From the NCBI RefSeq assembly GCF_034190915.1, contig NW_026947484.1, forward strand, positions 213,044,657 to 213,108,656: a stretch of DNA of 64,000 nt, given 5' to 3'. This document shows, piece after piece, positions 11,811 through 23,251 of this stretch (the first letter of the stretch is position 1; every line of letters begins with the position of its first letter). Under the pieces are notes generated by a model. The model searched no databases. It saw only the letters and a program-made list of their open reading frames with translations, and was not told the DNA's origin. Source of the stretch: Cavia porcellus (taxonomy: Eukaryota > Chordata > Mammalia > Rodentia > Caviidae). The position numbers and the translations under genes were made by a program.

Positions 11811-12850
11811 GGCTCATCTCTGCCACACTGTCCTCCTGATGACCCTCCACTTTTCCTTTGCTAAACTGCTTGCCCTGTTTGGGGATCCCCCTTTGCTGCT
11901 GTTCCTGGAATCATGATCATCTTTCTCTCTCTCTAGAATATCCCTCAGCACTTTTTGTAGAATTGGTTTGGTGGTCATGAATTACTTTAGTCGTTCTTTA
12001 TTAAAACAGTATCTTATTTTTCTATTAGTTTTGAAAGACATTTTTACAGGGTACATCAATCTGAGTCAGAAGTTGTTTTCTTTCAGGATTTGAAATATTT
12101 CACTCCAAGCTCTTCTTGACTTGACTTGGTTTGTGTTGAGAAGTCTGCCATGATTTGGATGGGTTTCCTTTATAGGTGATCTGTTTCTTTACTCTAATAG
12201 CCTTTAATATTCAGTTCTTGTACTCAATTTCATGGATCTTGATTATTATATGTCTGGGTGTAGATTAATTTTGGTTATGGCTAGTCAGAGTTCTATATAC
12301 CTCACTTACCTGTATGCCAAGTCCTTTTCTCATGTTTGGGGAGTTTTCTGCTATTATTTCTGTAAATAGTATTTTTAGGTCATTTTTGTTGAGCCTTACA
12401 TTTTTGCTGACACCTATCACTCTAAAATTATTTTTCTTTGCATCATCTTGCAACCCTTGAATTGTTATTTCCTGATTCCTTGTTATTTTTAAGAGTTCTT
12501 TTCCTTCATGATCATTAGCTACAATCCCATCTTCAAGGTCTGAAAGTCTATCTTTAGTCTCTTTCAAGCCAGTTTGCCAGTCTTTGATCGTGTTTTTAAT
12601 TTCCTGGATCGCTCTTTGAATCTGTTTCATGCATTGTAATTCCTTCCTGTAATTCATTCAAGGTTTCTATAATTTTCCTATGCTCCTCTTTTTTTTAATC
12701 TATATCTTCTTCAGATATGTTCAGCAACTTATTCATTATGTTTGTGATTTCTTCCTTTACCTGAGACATTATTTCTGATCTGATCACTTTTACAGCCTCA
12801 TGAAGTTGTTTCTATACTTGAGTTGCTACTTTTCAGAGATTCCAGGTGTC
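11811..12850 (-). pseudogene. L1 ORF1p pseudogene (coiled coil, RRM, C-terminal domain)
   Basis: ORF1p is the RNA-binding chaperone of LINE-1. The minus-strand frame 12657-12265 encodes 130 residues without a stop. A charged coiled-coil part has heptad-like segments (KETKDRLSDLEDGI). The start of the RRM follows, with NNFRVIGV matching the conserved L-R-L-I-G-V-type motif, then a II-EN-PNM block and VYRT. An in-frame TAA interrupts it, right before the recognisable TPRHII block of the RRM. Further left, in shifted frames, comes the C-terminal domain with a KGNP-like turn and the run up to VIHDHQTNS. N-terminal codons continue to about 12850 in other frames. Stops and frameshifts make it dead. 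Confidence 0.85.
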
Positions 12851-13480
12851 TGTCTCCCACTTGCTCCCACGTGTATATCTTCCAGATTTGTTCTGAGGGG
12901 GCTGGAGGTATGAGATTGCCTTTTTGCTCTTTTATCTTGACATTCTCCTAGGTTCCACTCAACAAGCTGGTTGTGGGGTCCCAGCCACTTCCCACATTGG
13001 CTGCCCCTGCGTAGTGTAGGGGAATGGGCCAAGCACCTAGAAACCCAAGCTTCTAGGGAGGCAGTAAGGAGAGGGGCAGGCTTCCCGAGACCCATGCAGC
13101 AGCACTGAGGCTTTCCTGATGGCTATTGGTGCATGGTGGCAGGGTTGGTTCTTCACTCAGCCTGTGAGGCTACACCAGGACTCCCCCAATGTCAGCAGGT
13201 GCACAGGAGTGTGTTTATCCTATTCTACCCACCCGTGCTAGCTGCCCATTGGAAGTAAACATCTCCAATCGCAACCTGCAGGTGCACAGGGCGTATCTGG
13301 CTGCTGCAGCCTGATGGAAGCAAGTGTTCCATGGTGCTGGATGCACAGGGGCAGGTCTGGCCATTTCTCTCTGCCCGTGATGGTTACTTTGCCTATACTT
13401 CTTAAGAGCAGACAGTTTTCTACACAATTTGATGTATAAATTTAATAGCAATGTTTAATAGCAATGTTGGACATGTCCAA
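12851..13480 (-). repeat. L1 5' UTR, same orientation as PRKCE
   Basis: GC-richer sequence lies immediately upstream of ORF1 and begins at the outer edge with CCATCTTGGACATGTCC on the minus strand (about 13480). That is the CCATCTTGG-type YY1-like edge of L1 5' ends. Position and composition suit an L1 5' UTR. In the family this region holds an internal promoter; activity here is unknown. Confidence 0.55.
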
Positions 13481-14728
13481 GATGGCATTTAATAATACTA
13501 TCCAGTGTGGCTTCTCACAGTCACACTGGATTTTTTTCCTCCTATGCTCTTGCTTCAAAGGCTGCTAATGAAGCTCAGGACACACGTGGGTCACCTCTGT
13601 TTACTTATAAACTCACAGATTTGCACACACTTAGCATCTTTTGCCATCTGCAGATATTTTATCTGAAACCCATTTAAATCAAAGCACTTTGTGTACTTCA
13701 CTATCTTGATAAAGGTATAATGATTCAAAATTGCCTATTGTCCCATAAGGAAAATAAGCACTTTGAGTTACTTAAACACCAAAAAGCCAATTTCTTGATT
13801 CAAACACATAAATCTCATATAACAAAAGCTAGAGAAGATGAGTCCAGAAATTTAGTTGAAGAAAGCATGGGTATATAGATGGTCACGGCAACCAGTTGGG
13901 AGGAGTCTGAGATGAAGCCCCAAAACTCCCAATCCTTTTGAGCATGGATACTGTCAAGAAGGGATGAATTAGAAGGGTTCCTAAGCTCCTTCCCAGCCAC
14001 AGCTCCTGTAAGCTGATGACTTCCAAATTTCTTTTCCTGGATGTGGGAGTAGTTGGGGACTATTTAAAACATAGCATGAGCTCTGTGCACCCAAGACAAG
14101 ATTAAGCAATTTGGACAAGGTAACATGGCCAGGTTGAAGGTGAGCCCAGGACTCTGATCCTTTGGCACCACAAAGATATAAGATTAAGGTTAGCAAATAC
14201 CTGGGCGTCCATTCCTGGGCGACTTCCCCATGTATGCATGTCAGGCAAACTGCCACAAAGGGCTGACAGCCTAGTACCCCTCCCTTCCTCATGGGTACAG
14301 ACTCACACAGCTTTAGCTACAGGGAAGACTTTGCCCCCCTTCCAAATCCATGTGTCTCTCATCCAACAGAGAGGACTCCTGCTTTCCAGTACCCTGAGCC
14401 AGGGACCACTGGGTTTCCTCAGCCCTAGAACAGAGCCTAAGGACTCAGTAACAGTGACTCTAGCTGAGAGTAAAAAGCTGACATCATCCACCCCACATGA
14501 CAAATAAAACACAATTGTTTTGCATAAACTCAGAAATGTATTTTTTCTCTGAACCAAACTGAAGAAGCAGAGAATTAAGTAGGTTTTTCCTAGTGTTTTC
14601 TGGCCATTGCCTTTTAAATCACCACATGGCTGTGCTTCCCTAATCAGATGCATCATTTATGCCCACTACCCTTGGTCCAGCCATATGATGTCAGGGTACA
14701 GAAAGACACCTCCCCCCTCACCACCATC

Positions 14729-14730
<2 letters not shown>
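13481..14730. other. Unclassified intronic sequence
   Basis: No repeat, exon or RNA gene recognised. Overlapping open frames occur on both strands between 13981 and 14656 and lack family features. Confidence 0.45.

Positions 14731-14778
<48 letters not shown>
14731..14778. repeat. (CA)24 microsatellite
   Basis: An uninterrupted CA dinucleotide array of 48 bases, preceded by a C-rich stretch. Such alternating purine-pyrimidine arrays are polymorphic and prone to Z-DNA. Confidence 0.98.
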
Positions 14779-14779
<1 letters not shown>

Positions 14780-16557
14780 TGTACAGCAGAGGTCTGTTTT
14801 TAACAGAAAGTCCCATTAGTTTTCACTAAAATTTCTTACACTCAACATAGGCAGCACCTGGCTCACTGCTGCTGAGACTGTGCGTGCTCCAAAGGAAGCA
14901 CTGCTGTGATCGGACGCAAACATTTGCCTCTTTATACCATTTGGTATAGAAACATTCAATTTCCACTGGCCTTCCCATCTTCAGGATGAAGCAGACCTTT
15001 ACACCTAAGGCCATCAACAACATCTCTGTCTTCCAAAGCTGGTCCAGGTGGACAGAGTTTGATCTGGAAGAACTCACTTCTAAAAGAAACATCTGTTGCT
15101 ATTCCTAAGGGAAATGGAAGTCCTGCATGCTGGACAATGTGGAGGGAGTTGCCCAGATGGTCATGTCCCATCTTTGTCACTCCATTCTAGAATTTCAGAT
15201 AGCACAGCTCAGACTTGCTCAGATCCACCTCACCTGACACCTGTGAGATTTCAGTTCATAGTTGGTTGTCTCCAAGACAGACGGGCAACAATTCACAACA
15301 GTGGAAGACAGCAAAAGCAACAAGAGAATGAGAGTGAAACAAGCCTCTTTATAACTCTTATACTGTGTCCAGTCTACCGGGATTAGGGCAGTGCTACAAA
15401 AATCAATGCACTGATCCAGCAATCACCCATCCTTTATCCCAGCACCCTTAAGCCCAATACGGCACTACAAATCAATCACACACTCTAGATTTGGCCACCT
15501 CCAAAAAGCCTTGTGATTGCATGAAGCTTTGGGGAGGAGGAGGCATCTAGATGCAAAATACAACAGTGGGCCACAGGGTGTGGGACAGGTATTCAGGACA
15601 GTATTGATGAATATCTGCTGCCCCCAGGGGCAATACCACCTTACCTCTTGTATCTGAAGCAAGTTTCTATCCACTTTACAAGTGAGCAAACTGAGATTTA
15701 CGAGACTAGAAGCCCATTGGCTAGAAGTACAGAAGCTGGGATTGTGGTCTCAGAGGTGCAGCATCTGCAAAGGCCTCCCATGTGCTGCTTGCCACAGTAT
15801 TAAGTCATTGGGCATGAGAGAAGAAACAAGCCACTGTCCTGAGGAGCTCCATCCTACTTAGAAAGGCTGGCTGTTCATTAAGAACAGAATCTATAAGTCA
15901 ATAGAGTAATCACATGGGGACCAGGGAGCATCTAAACAAGTGTGGCCCCAATGGTGGGAAGGGGCTGCTGCAACCTTAATCAGAAAAACACACTGCCATA
16001 AGCAGAAGAGAGGCCCTAAGCAGCGAACATGAGCCAGGCCATGATTCCCTGAGTCCACCTTCTCTGTGAATTTCCATCACACTGACCCCACCATACAGCT
16101 GGCATTTTTCTGGGTCATTCCTCTCTGCTGCCAAATTTCTACATGCTCTCTGAAGGAAAAGACCACTTTTTAATTTTCTTTCCATCCAGCTACTCATCTG
16201 AACACTCCACAGGTGACCTGACCCTTCTAAAATCTCCTTTGTCCTTCTAAACTTGGAATTTGCTGTGCACAGACTTTCTGAGTTCTATGAGGGACACAAA
16301 TAGCCCAATTTGGGGCACCTTTCAACTTTCATAGTGATTCCCTGAGCCACATGGAGGTGCCCTCCTTGAGAAGTCATTCTTCAAGAGCAACCCAAGGGAC
16401 ACGTTGCAGCCTGGGGCACCGAGTTTCTAGCTGTTCATTCTGCAAAAAGCATGATACACATCAAAGTTCCATACTTGAGCAAGCTGTGAGGACAGTCCAT
16501 TGCTACCAGTGTGTCTTGGTACATATATACCCCATTAAGCAGCCAATTTTGCTGAAT
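14779..16557. other. Unclassified intron with a weak MIR
   Basis: Mostly unclassified. At 15655-15755 the order 'ccactttacaagtgagcaaa', 'ctgagattta' and 'agctgggattgtggtctcag' resembles the antisense of a MIR core. No coding signal. Confidence 0.4.
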
Positions 16558-16594
16558 CACGTGTCACATCTATATCTATTTATATAGACACGTG
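16558..16594. promoter_or_regulatory. Paired CACGTG E-boxes in an inverted repeat
   Basis: CACGTGTC at 16558-16565 and its exact complement GACACGTG at 16587-16594 flank a TATAT/ATATA stretch, forming an imperfect palindrome with two E-box cores. CACGTG is the site of bHLH-ZIP factors such as USF and MYC/MAX. Function is speculative. Confidence 0.35.
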
Positions 16595-16847
16595 CTCAAA
16601 AGCCACACTTCTCAATTCTGGGCTACTCCAGAGCATTCCTTAAGCTAGGTATATACTCAAAGTTGATTCAAGAAGCATACAACAAAATAGTCTCCATTCA
16701 GTTTATACTACCCATGGAACAAAAAACTTAACCCCTTCTACTCCTCCACCTGCTTGCCTAAAATTTATGCATTTCTACCTTAGCGCTGTACATTTTCCCT
16801 GCTCCTGATTTTGCCTCTATTTTCTCCTATGAAAAAAGGAAGCATTG

Positions 16848-16933
16848 GCTGGGGGTTTAAGCTCAGCAGCATAAGCACCTGCTTGGCAAATGCAAGGTCA
16901 TAAGTTCGATCTCTGGTACACACACACAAAAAA
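16848..16933 (+). mobile_element. tRNA-derived SINE, sense
   Basis: It starts with GGCTGGGGGTTTAAGCTCAG (A box) and carries GTTCGATCT (B box, 16904-16912), then ends in a CACACAAAAAA tail. It is the same family as the copies near 2.3, 39.8, 40.8 and 41.2 kb. The tail has mutated to a short CA run. Orientation is antisense to PRKCE. Confidence 0.8.
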
Positions 16934-16989
16934 GCTTTAAATATCTAATCAGTCCTCAAGCATCCAGCAGAAATACAATATACAAGGTA

Positions 16990-17480
16990 GTGTGCTGTCC
17001 AATGAGTTCAGACATCAGACACACAAGGGCCTGAGGAATACTGCACATGTGGGTGATAGGCATTCAGAGAAAGAGGTCAGCACTCTCTGGGGAGGACAGA
17101 AAAACCTCTGGAACAGAGGATGTATGAGGCCAAGCACTGAGGGGAGGCTCTGGGCAACACAGCTATCAAAGAGCAAAGCACAGAGGGCAAGGTGTAGAGT
17201 GTCTGGGGGCTTCCTGAGTTGGAGAGGGGTTTCTGGAATGACAGATAAGGTTGAAAGTGGAGGCCAGATATCAACTGTAAAAGGGAGCTAAGGCTTTACC
17301 CTTTATCTCATGGTCAGCAGGAGGAATATCAAAGATTTAAGCCACTACACTGCTTTGGTTAAGATTAAGGCTACAGCAGCATCAATAGGAAGGACCGGAG
17401 TTGGGCGCGAGATCAGAAGCAAGTAACCTGTTTAGAAGATTTAGTGGCACCTGGGCTCTTACAGTTGCCGTGGGAATAGA
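16990..17480 (+). repeat. Ancient mammalian interspersed repeat (unnamed)
   Basis: The purine-rich sequence follows the wording of a widespread old mammalian repeat: 'agagggcaaggtgtagagt', 'tggaggccagatatcaactg', 'taaggctttaccctttatct', and 'aggctacagcagcatcaata'. I recognise the pattern but not the family name; it is decayed. Confidence 0.35.
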
Positions 17481-18761
17481 AAGGGCGAGCACAGGCATTT
17501 TCAAGGAAAGCAAAGATCCTGTGACTGTGCTAGAAGAGAAGGCAATCCACAGTGGCAGTGATCTTCAGAGTGGACATTCACCGTACTGGGTGCTTAGCAT
17601 TGAAATCCTTTCTTTATCTGGAAGAATCCTCAGGGTTGCCACAGAAGCCAAAAGACTCTGACACTCTTCTCACTGGCAGCCCTTGTTCAGGTGTGTGCCC
17701 TGCCTTAATTGGACCATCATGCTTGAGACCTGGAAACTTGAGGGAATGACAAGGACACAGGGATGGAATAAGGATTGAGCCCTACATTCAGCAGTGATGG
17801 TCAACATCAGGGCTGGGTTCTGCTGTATGACTTGAGTTGAGCTTCCATGGCCCGGCAGAGTACGGTGCCCCAGCCTGGTTACTCTTCAGTCACCTCCTGG
17901 GTGCCCGATAAGTTCATTTGTAGTCAGAATCTCTTTCTGCTGCTTGTGTATAACTTGACTGATAACAGCACCAAAACCAATCCATTCTCTAGCCACTTAC
18001 TCCCCAGTATCCAGACCACAAGCCTCTGGCTTTTTGAGCAGCTGAGCAGACATGGACAGAAACATTCAGCACCTAACGTGTGCTCACTGCTGTTAGCTAA
18101 CATACCAAGGTCCAACTGGTCTGCAAGTGTGGTCAGCACAGGGGCTGGTATCTCTGAGGTGTACTTCCGGTGCCTCCTTCCCTCCAACACAGCCTGTCCT
18201 TGCCCTGTCCCCTCAGTTGACATAGTGCCTTGTGCAGGGTGGACACTGTATACCTGGAAAGTGACCCAAATTTATTTCTTCCATAAAATCTCTCAATAAA
18301 TTAAGTCTTTTTGCTGCAATGTTTAGATAATTTTGCAAAAATACTGAGAAAGAAAGAGTATCAGAGATATAATAATATATAAATATCTTTAAAACTTTTG
18401 TTTCTAAATAATCCAGGGAGGAGAAGACCTAAGGAACAAAGCCTTCTACGTCTGAGTTTCACATACAGTTTCAAACAAATGTAGATCAAAAGTATTCCAA
18501 AATAATTGCTTCTACACTGGACATGTACAGACATTTCTTTTCACTCCCAAAACAATATATATAATAATTATTTACATAGCATTTGGAGTGTATTAGGTAT
18601 TAAGTAATTTAGAGATGATTAAAAGTATACAGAAATAGGTATACAGGTTATAAGCAAATACTGTCTTTTATGTTAAGAGACTTCAGCATTATAGATTCTG
18701 GAATCTGACTGACACTGAGGGATAACAGTATAATGAGGCAACTAACTGGCCGTGAGCAGAG
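17481..18761. other. Unclassified intronic sequence
   Basis: The 150-codon plus-strand opening at 17847-18299 lacks a family match and is opposed by a 99-codon opening on the other strand. Both look like chance frames. The right part (18300-18740) is AT-rich. Confidence 0.45.
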
Positions 18762-19073
18762 GCTACAGTTTGGATTCTGAAAGTCCTCCAAAGGCCTGAG
18801 CGATGAAAACTTGGTCTTTCACCCATGGCCCCATTGGGAGGTGGTGCTTGACTCCACCTCTGTCTCTTCCCTTTGCTTTCTGTCCACTATGAGCAAAGCT
18901 GCTTCCTTTACCGCCTCCCCCTGTCCTGATGTGCTGCCCATCACAGGCCCAAAAGTGACACGGCCAACCAATCATAGACTGAGATCTCCAAAATACTGAG
19001 CCAAAATAAACCTTTACTCATTGTAAGTTGTTTACCTCATGTATTTCTTATAGTAACCAAAAACTGATGCACC
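18762..19073 (+). mobile_element. MaLR-type LTR
   Basis: It starts with TACAGTTTGGATTCTGAAAG and continues with 'ttgggaggtggtgcttgact', 'gcccatcacaggcccaaaag', 'ggccaaccaatcatagactg', and 'gagccaaaataaacctttac' with an AATAAA signal. It ends near AACCAAAAACTGATGCA. This order is that of MST/MLT-like solo LTRs. Boundaries are approximate. Confidence 0.6.
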
Positions 19074-22000
19074 CAATAGACAATCTTTTAAGCTGGGCAC
19101 TGGGATTTAAGGATTTATTATACTGTTTCCTCTATTTCTGATGTTCTTCTAATGGAAATATATAAAGATTAAATCATAGCTATCAAAATTAAATGACTAG
19201 CTTTGAGAGTGTGAGAGGGGATTCAAATTCTGTGTGATAAATAATTGCTCTTAGGCAGAGGTAGGCACTGAGCTCCATGTCATTAGGAAAAGCTGGGATT
19301 TAGTAAGAAGGCTAAAGCTCCACTTATTCAAGGGAGAAGAGACTGCAATAAAGGAATCAGCACCAGGGAATTCAAACCCCAAAAGAACCATAAAAAAAGG
19401 GTTCTATCCACTGAACAGCTCAGGCAGCTCCAATCCATAGTGAATCTTTAGGGTTACTGGGGGTGGCGGGGAATGGTGGATCTTTGTTACATATGAAGCT
19501 GGTATCAGTATTATAACTTCCAGTTCAGTCATTCAGAGCACATCAAGATTTAGAGAGCTAGAATATGCTGGCAATTCTGTGCTGGGAAAGTTTCCACCTT
19601 CCAGAGAACCGATTTATTTCTGTAACTCATGGTTCCCCATGCCTGGGAAGGCTACAAGCAAATGCACTTAAGGCAGGTCCCCGTCCTCTGGTAACTCACC
19701 CAGTGTTCTGAAGCAGAAGTGTATGCCTAGCACTGAGTGCTCTTCTTTCAGCCAGTACCCTGGTTAAATGCTTAAACCAGGACCTCAAAGAGACCTTGCT
19801 TGAGGATGAGACACATGCCACAAACTCTTTAGGTAGAAAACTAAAGTCAACAGAAGTGGCTCCGTAACACCCAGGTTCATTTTAAAGGTGTATTGTCTTA
19901 CCCACTTCTGCATCATCTGACTTTTGGAGAATAAGGGTCCAATACTAACTACTTGGATCTCACTGTCACTTGGGCTTGGCTGCCCTGGTCCCAGTTCTTT
20001 CTAAGATAGGGTCTGCCTTCTCCAACCCTCCGCTGTCAGGCAGACTTGCAAACTTAGTGTTCCCTCTTCCATCCAGGACTCTCTCCAGAGACCCCGAACT
20101 CCTTACTCAGTCTCTTCTTTGAGCTCAGTGCAGTTTCTTCTTATAATACCAATAGCTCCTTTAACAAATGAACCCAAACGAGACATGGTCTGCAGCTGAT
20201 CGATACTGTATCATTGCTAAAATTCCCCACAGCTATCACAGGCTACTGCCTGGGAAATCCCTAAAGATCACTTGCAGGCCATATGGATTCTGGCTTCCCA
20301 GGTCAATACCTCCTATCTTTTGGTTCTCCTTGAAGGGTAGAGTCCCAGCCACATATAGACGTTCCTGAAGGAAGCTGTAGAAAAGGTAAATCCCAAAAAA
20401 TCAAGTACATCTTTTCTCCAAGTATTTCTGCTGCTTCTTCAAAATGGCATTTCCCAGGTATGTAGGGAAACATTACTTCTGAATCTTTGGGAAATGGGGT
20501 TTTTCCTATGGTCAAATTTGAGGAACTCTTGCATGCTGCAACTCCATCTAGAGATTTACAACAAACATTGGCCCGTTAGAGGATCTTCATTGAAGACAAC
20601 TTTTTAACATAGTTTTTTTCCCTAAGAACACCCAGTGAGATTGGAGTTCACAAAAACTCCACTTGGGATGTTGTAATTTAGCACCACAGAAACTAAGCGA
20701 AAGCGTAAGGACAAACCTGTGGCCTTTTGCTGCTTTTAATTCTCTGCTGCCCATTCCTGGGGCCATTCACACACACTCAAAAATGATTCCCAATAACGCT
20801 CTCACTGTAACTTCGGCTCTGGTTCTCTCACTTGACTCTGGAAATCAAGGCCTGTTTCTGATCTTGGAGCCGAGAGGGTATGCTAAGCTTTAACCTACTC
20901 TCTCGCATGCCCGCCTGCCTTGCAGAAGATGGAAAGCTAAACCCCCGACTTATGGAGCACCTACAGGTATGATTTAGTTTAGCCAATCAGGTATGCTTTT
21001 CTGAAATTCAGAAAACAAAAGTAAGGCTTTTTACTTTGGTAGCAGCTGCTATTTGCTCAACAAGCAAAGCCCACAAGGCAGATGGCTCTTCTATGACAGT
21101 TTTACTAGGCAAGATGCCAGCATCAGGTAATGGCTCCACAGGTGTAGGCAGCAGGTCAGGACATCAGTTTGCAGGTGCTGGTAACAGCAGATACGGCACA
21201 GTGCTGGGACCAAAGTAATGGCTACCTGGGTGTAGGTGCCTCTTGATCACAGTTTGAGGAAGAGGCAGCACCTTCCTTGGTGGTCCAATTCTACTGAATG
21301 TTTTGGGGGCACTTGTTCGTAAAACCTGCACCCTGAGACCGGTCTCAAAATTCCTAACAATTATTCAAGGTATTTAATAACCTACAATAAATCCTTTCTT
21401 CCTTACATTTGTCATAGGAAATTCTGCTTTCTGTAACTCAATCATGAGCCATACCCCAACTGAGCAAGGAAGCACAAATTTTTGTTTCATTTTCATGGCC
21501 GTAGGATTCCAAACACAGACCACTATCTCTGTTCCATTCAGGTGGGAAGCCACTGCAAGGCCGACTGAGGCTGACATGCTGAAAAAAATCGCCTGCCAAA
21601 ACTGTCTGTGTGTAACTCAGCCTGCACTCTGGGCCAAGTCAGCTCAGATGTGTCCTCCCAACCAGCAGTGAGGCTGAACCTTCCACGAAGGAGCACACTT
21701 GAGCTATTACGTTATAAGGTATTATGGGGAGAACACATATAAAACCCCAAGCAGCAGAGTCTGCAAGAAAGGATAATACACCTGAGTTCTAATTACAACC
21801 CATGTCAAATTCTCAGTTTAAGATCCTCATGCCTGCCAAATGGAGATGTTGACATCACCTACTTCATATAAAGACACAAAAGAGAGGTATTTGAGAGGAA
21901 AAAATTCTTTTAAAGGAAGGCATTTATTACTACTAATATTATTTCTAGATTGTAAGAAAAGAAACATTTTCCATACTTTTAAAGATACCTACTAAACTAT

Positions 22001-23072
22001 AATACCCATAACTTTCAGCATACTGACATTTAGGACAAAGTTTTATGGTCTTCATAAAAAGTCAGAACACTCCTGTTGCAGCACTTCCTTTAGATTATAG
22101 CTGAATGCTGAAGAGGTTGTTTTAAAAAAATCATTTCACCTCAACATCATCGTTGAGACTCATTACCAGATTACAGTTTGGACTTCCATGGTCTCTCTGC
22201 GCTGTCCTGCAAAATAATGGGATAGTTCCTGCACCTGTGGTTAGGCAGTTCTAGGTTGTTGTTACTGTTCATGGTTTTGTTTTGAAGCAAGCATCACTCC
22301 TGTTTTTCCAATTTTTGATACACAGAAATCAGATCAGCAGGTCTCTTCACTGCCAGCCTGAAAATGTCGTGTTTCCCGTTAGCAAATCGTTTTCATATCC
22401 AATGTGTTCTGAGATAGCTGCCAGGCACAGGTTCCTCAGAGAGGGACACTTCAACAGAGTTGAGGAGCTGTGGAGCTTGGGCCTGCACCGGAGGAATAGT
22501 TAGGAACAGAACAACAGGGCATAAAAATCACCGGCAGCCAGTGCTCCGCGGGCCGAGGGCAGTTCTGCAAGCAACTCACAGAGCACTCCAGAGTCCAGAA
22601 CAGGGCTGCCACATGCACAGCCATGAGCCCAAGACCAGGGCAGGGAAGGCTTTCACCTGCCAGTAACAGCTGCACTGGTGGTGAGAGGCTCAGGAAGGCC
22701 TATTGAGGTCATAAGAGAAGAGGAATGGGGAGGAGGACACTGGTCAGGGAGTCTTGGGGGGCCCAGGCCTTGAAGAAAAGTGGGCCCAGCATTCCTTCTA
22801 CACCTGATTTTTGGATTTACATTTCCCAAAGAGCCTTCACTAAACAAAATGCACAGCTCTACAGGATTCCTTTTAGGGTCTCTCTTACATTTAAAATACA
22901 ATTTAGCTTTTTAAATTGTCTTATCCACGACATTTTAGAAAAATATGGGCATTAAAATCAAAGCACCAAAACCCACAAAGTTGTGAGTTTTTTTTAAATG
23001 ATAAATGAAACCATTTCATACTGCAAACATGAAATTATAAGATTTACTCTAACCTCAAAATATTCACTTTAA
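19074..23072. other. Unclassified intron with a probable MIR
   Basis: Nearly 4 kb without a confident gene or young repeat. At 21775-21885 the order 'cacctgagttctaattacaa', 'tcagtttaagatcctcatgc' and 'ctgccaaatggagatgttga' looks like a sense MIR. The open frames of up to 82 codons overlap on both strands and show no family features. Confidence 0.4.
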
Positions 23073-23251
23073 GCTGCCTGAAGCCTCCGTACTCCAGGAG
23101 GCTGAGGCAACAGGATCAAAGTTCAAACCAAGCCCCAGCAACTTAGCAACTTATCTCCAAGCAAAAATTTTAAAGGACTAGGTTATAGCTCTGTGCAAAA
23201 GGCTCTGAGATCACTCCCCAGCACAAAAAAAAAAAAAAAAAAAAAAAAAAA
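23073..23251 (+). mobile_element. Dimeric B1-dID-like SINE
   Basis: The left monomer keeps 7SL/B1 words ('actccaggaggctgaggcaa', 'caggatcaaagttcaaacca', 'cagcaacttagcaacttatc'). The right monomer keeps decayed ID words ('actaggttatagctctgtgc', 'ctgagatcactccccagcac'). A 27-base poly-A follows at 23225-23251. B1-dID dimers are known from several rodent families outside the muroids. No clear target-site duplication. Confidence 0.65.

Noticed and set aside
12265..12657. Possible host gene encoding a coiled-coil protein
   Set aside because: Sequence and flanks match LINE-1 ORF1p, with stop and frameshifts, so it is an L1 pseudogene.
14731..14778. CRISPR-like or other spaced repeat array
   Set aside because: Simple CA microsatellite; no spacers. 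No CRISPR-type arrays exist in this eukaryotic sequence.
15610..15635. Palindromic GCCCCCAGGGGC as a CTCF site
   Set aside because: It deviates from the CTCF core at several key positions.
16848..16933. Possible functional tRNA gene
   Set aside because: It has A and B boxes but no full cloverleaf, an A-rich tail and several dispersed relatives. It is a SINE.
17847..18299. 150-codon open frame on the plus strand
   Set aside because: No family resemblance, opposed by a 99-codon opening on the other strand, and no promoter or poly-A context specific to it.
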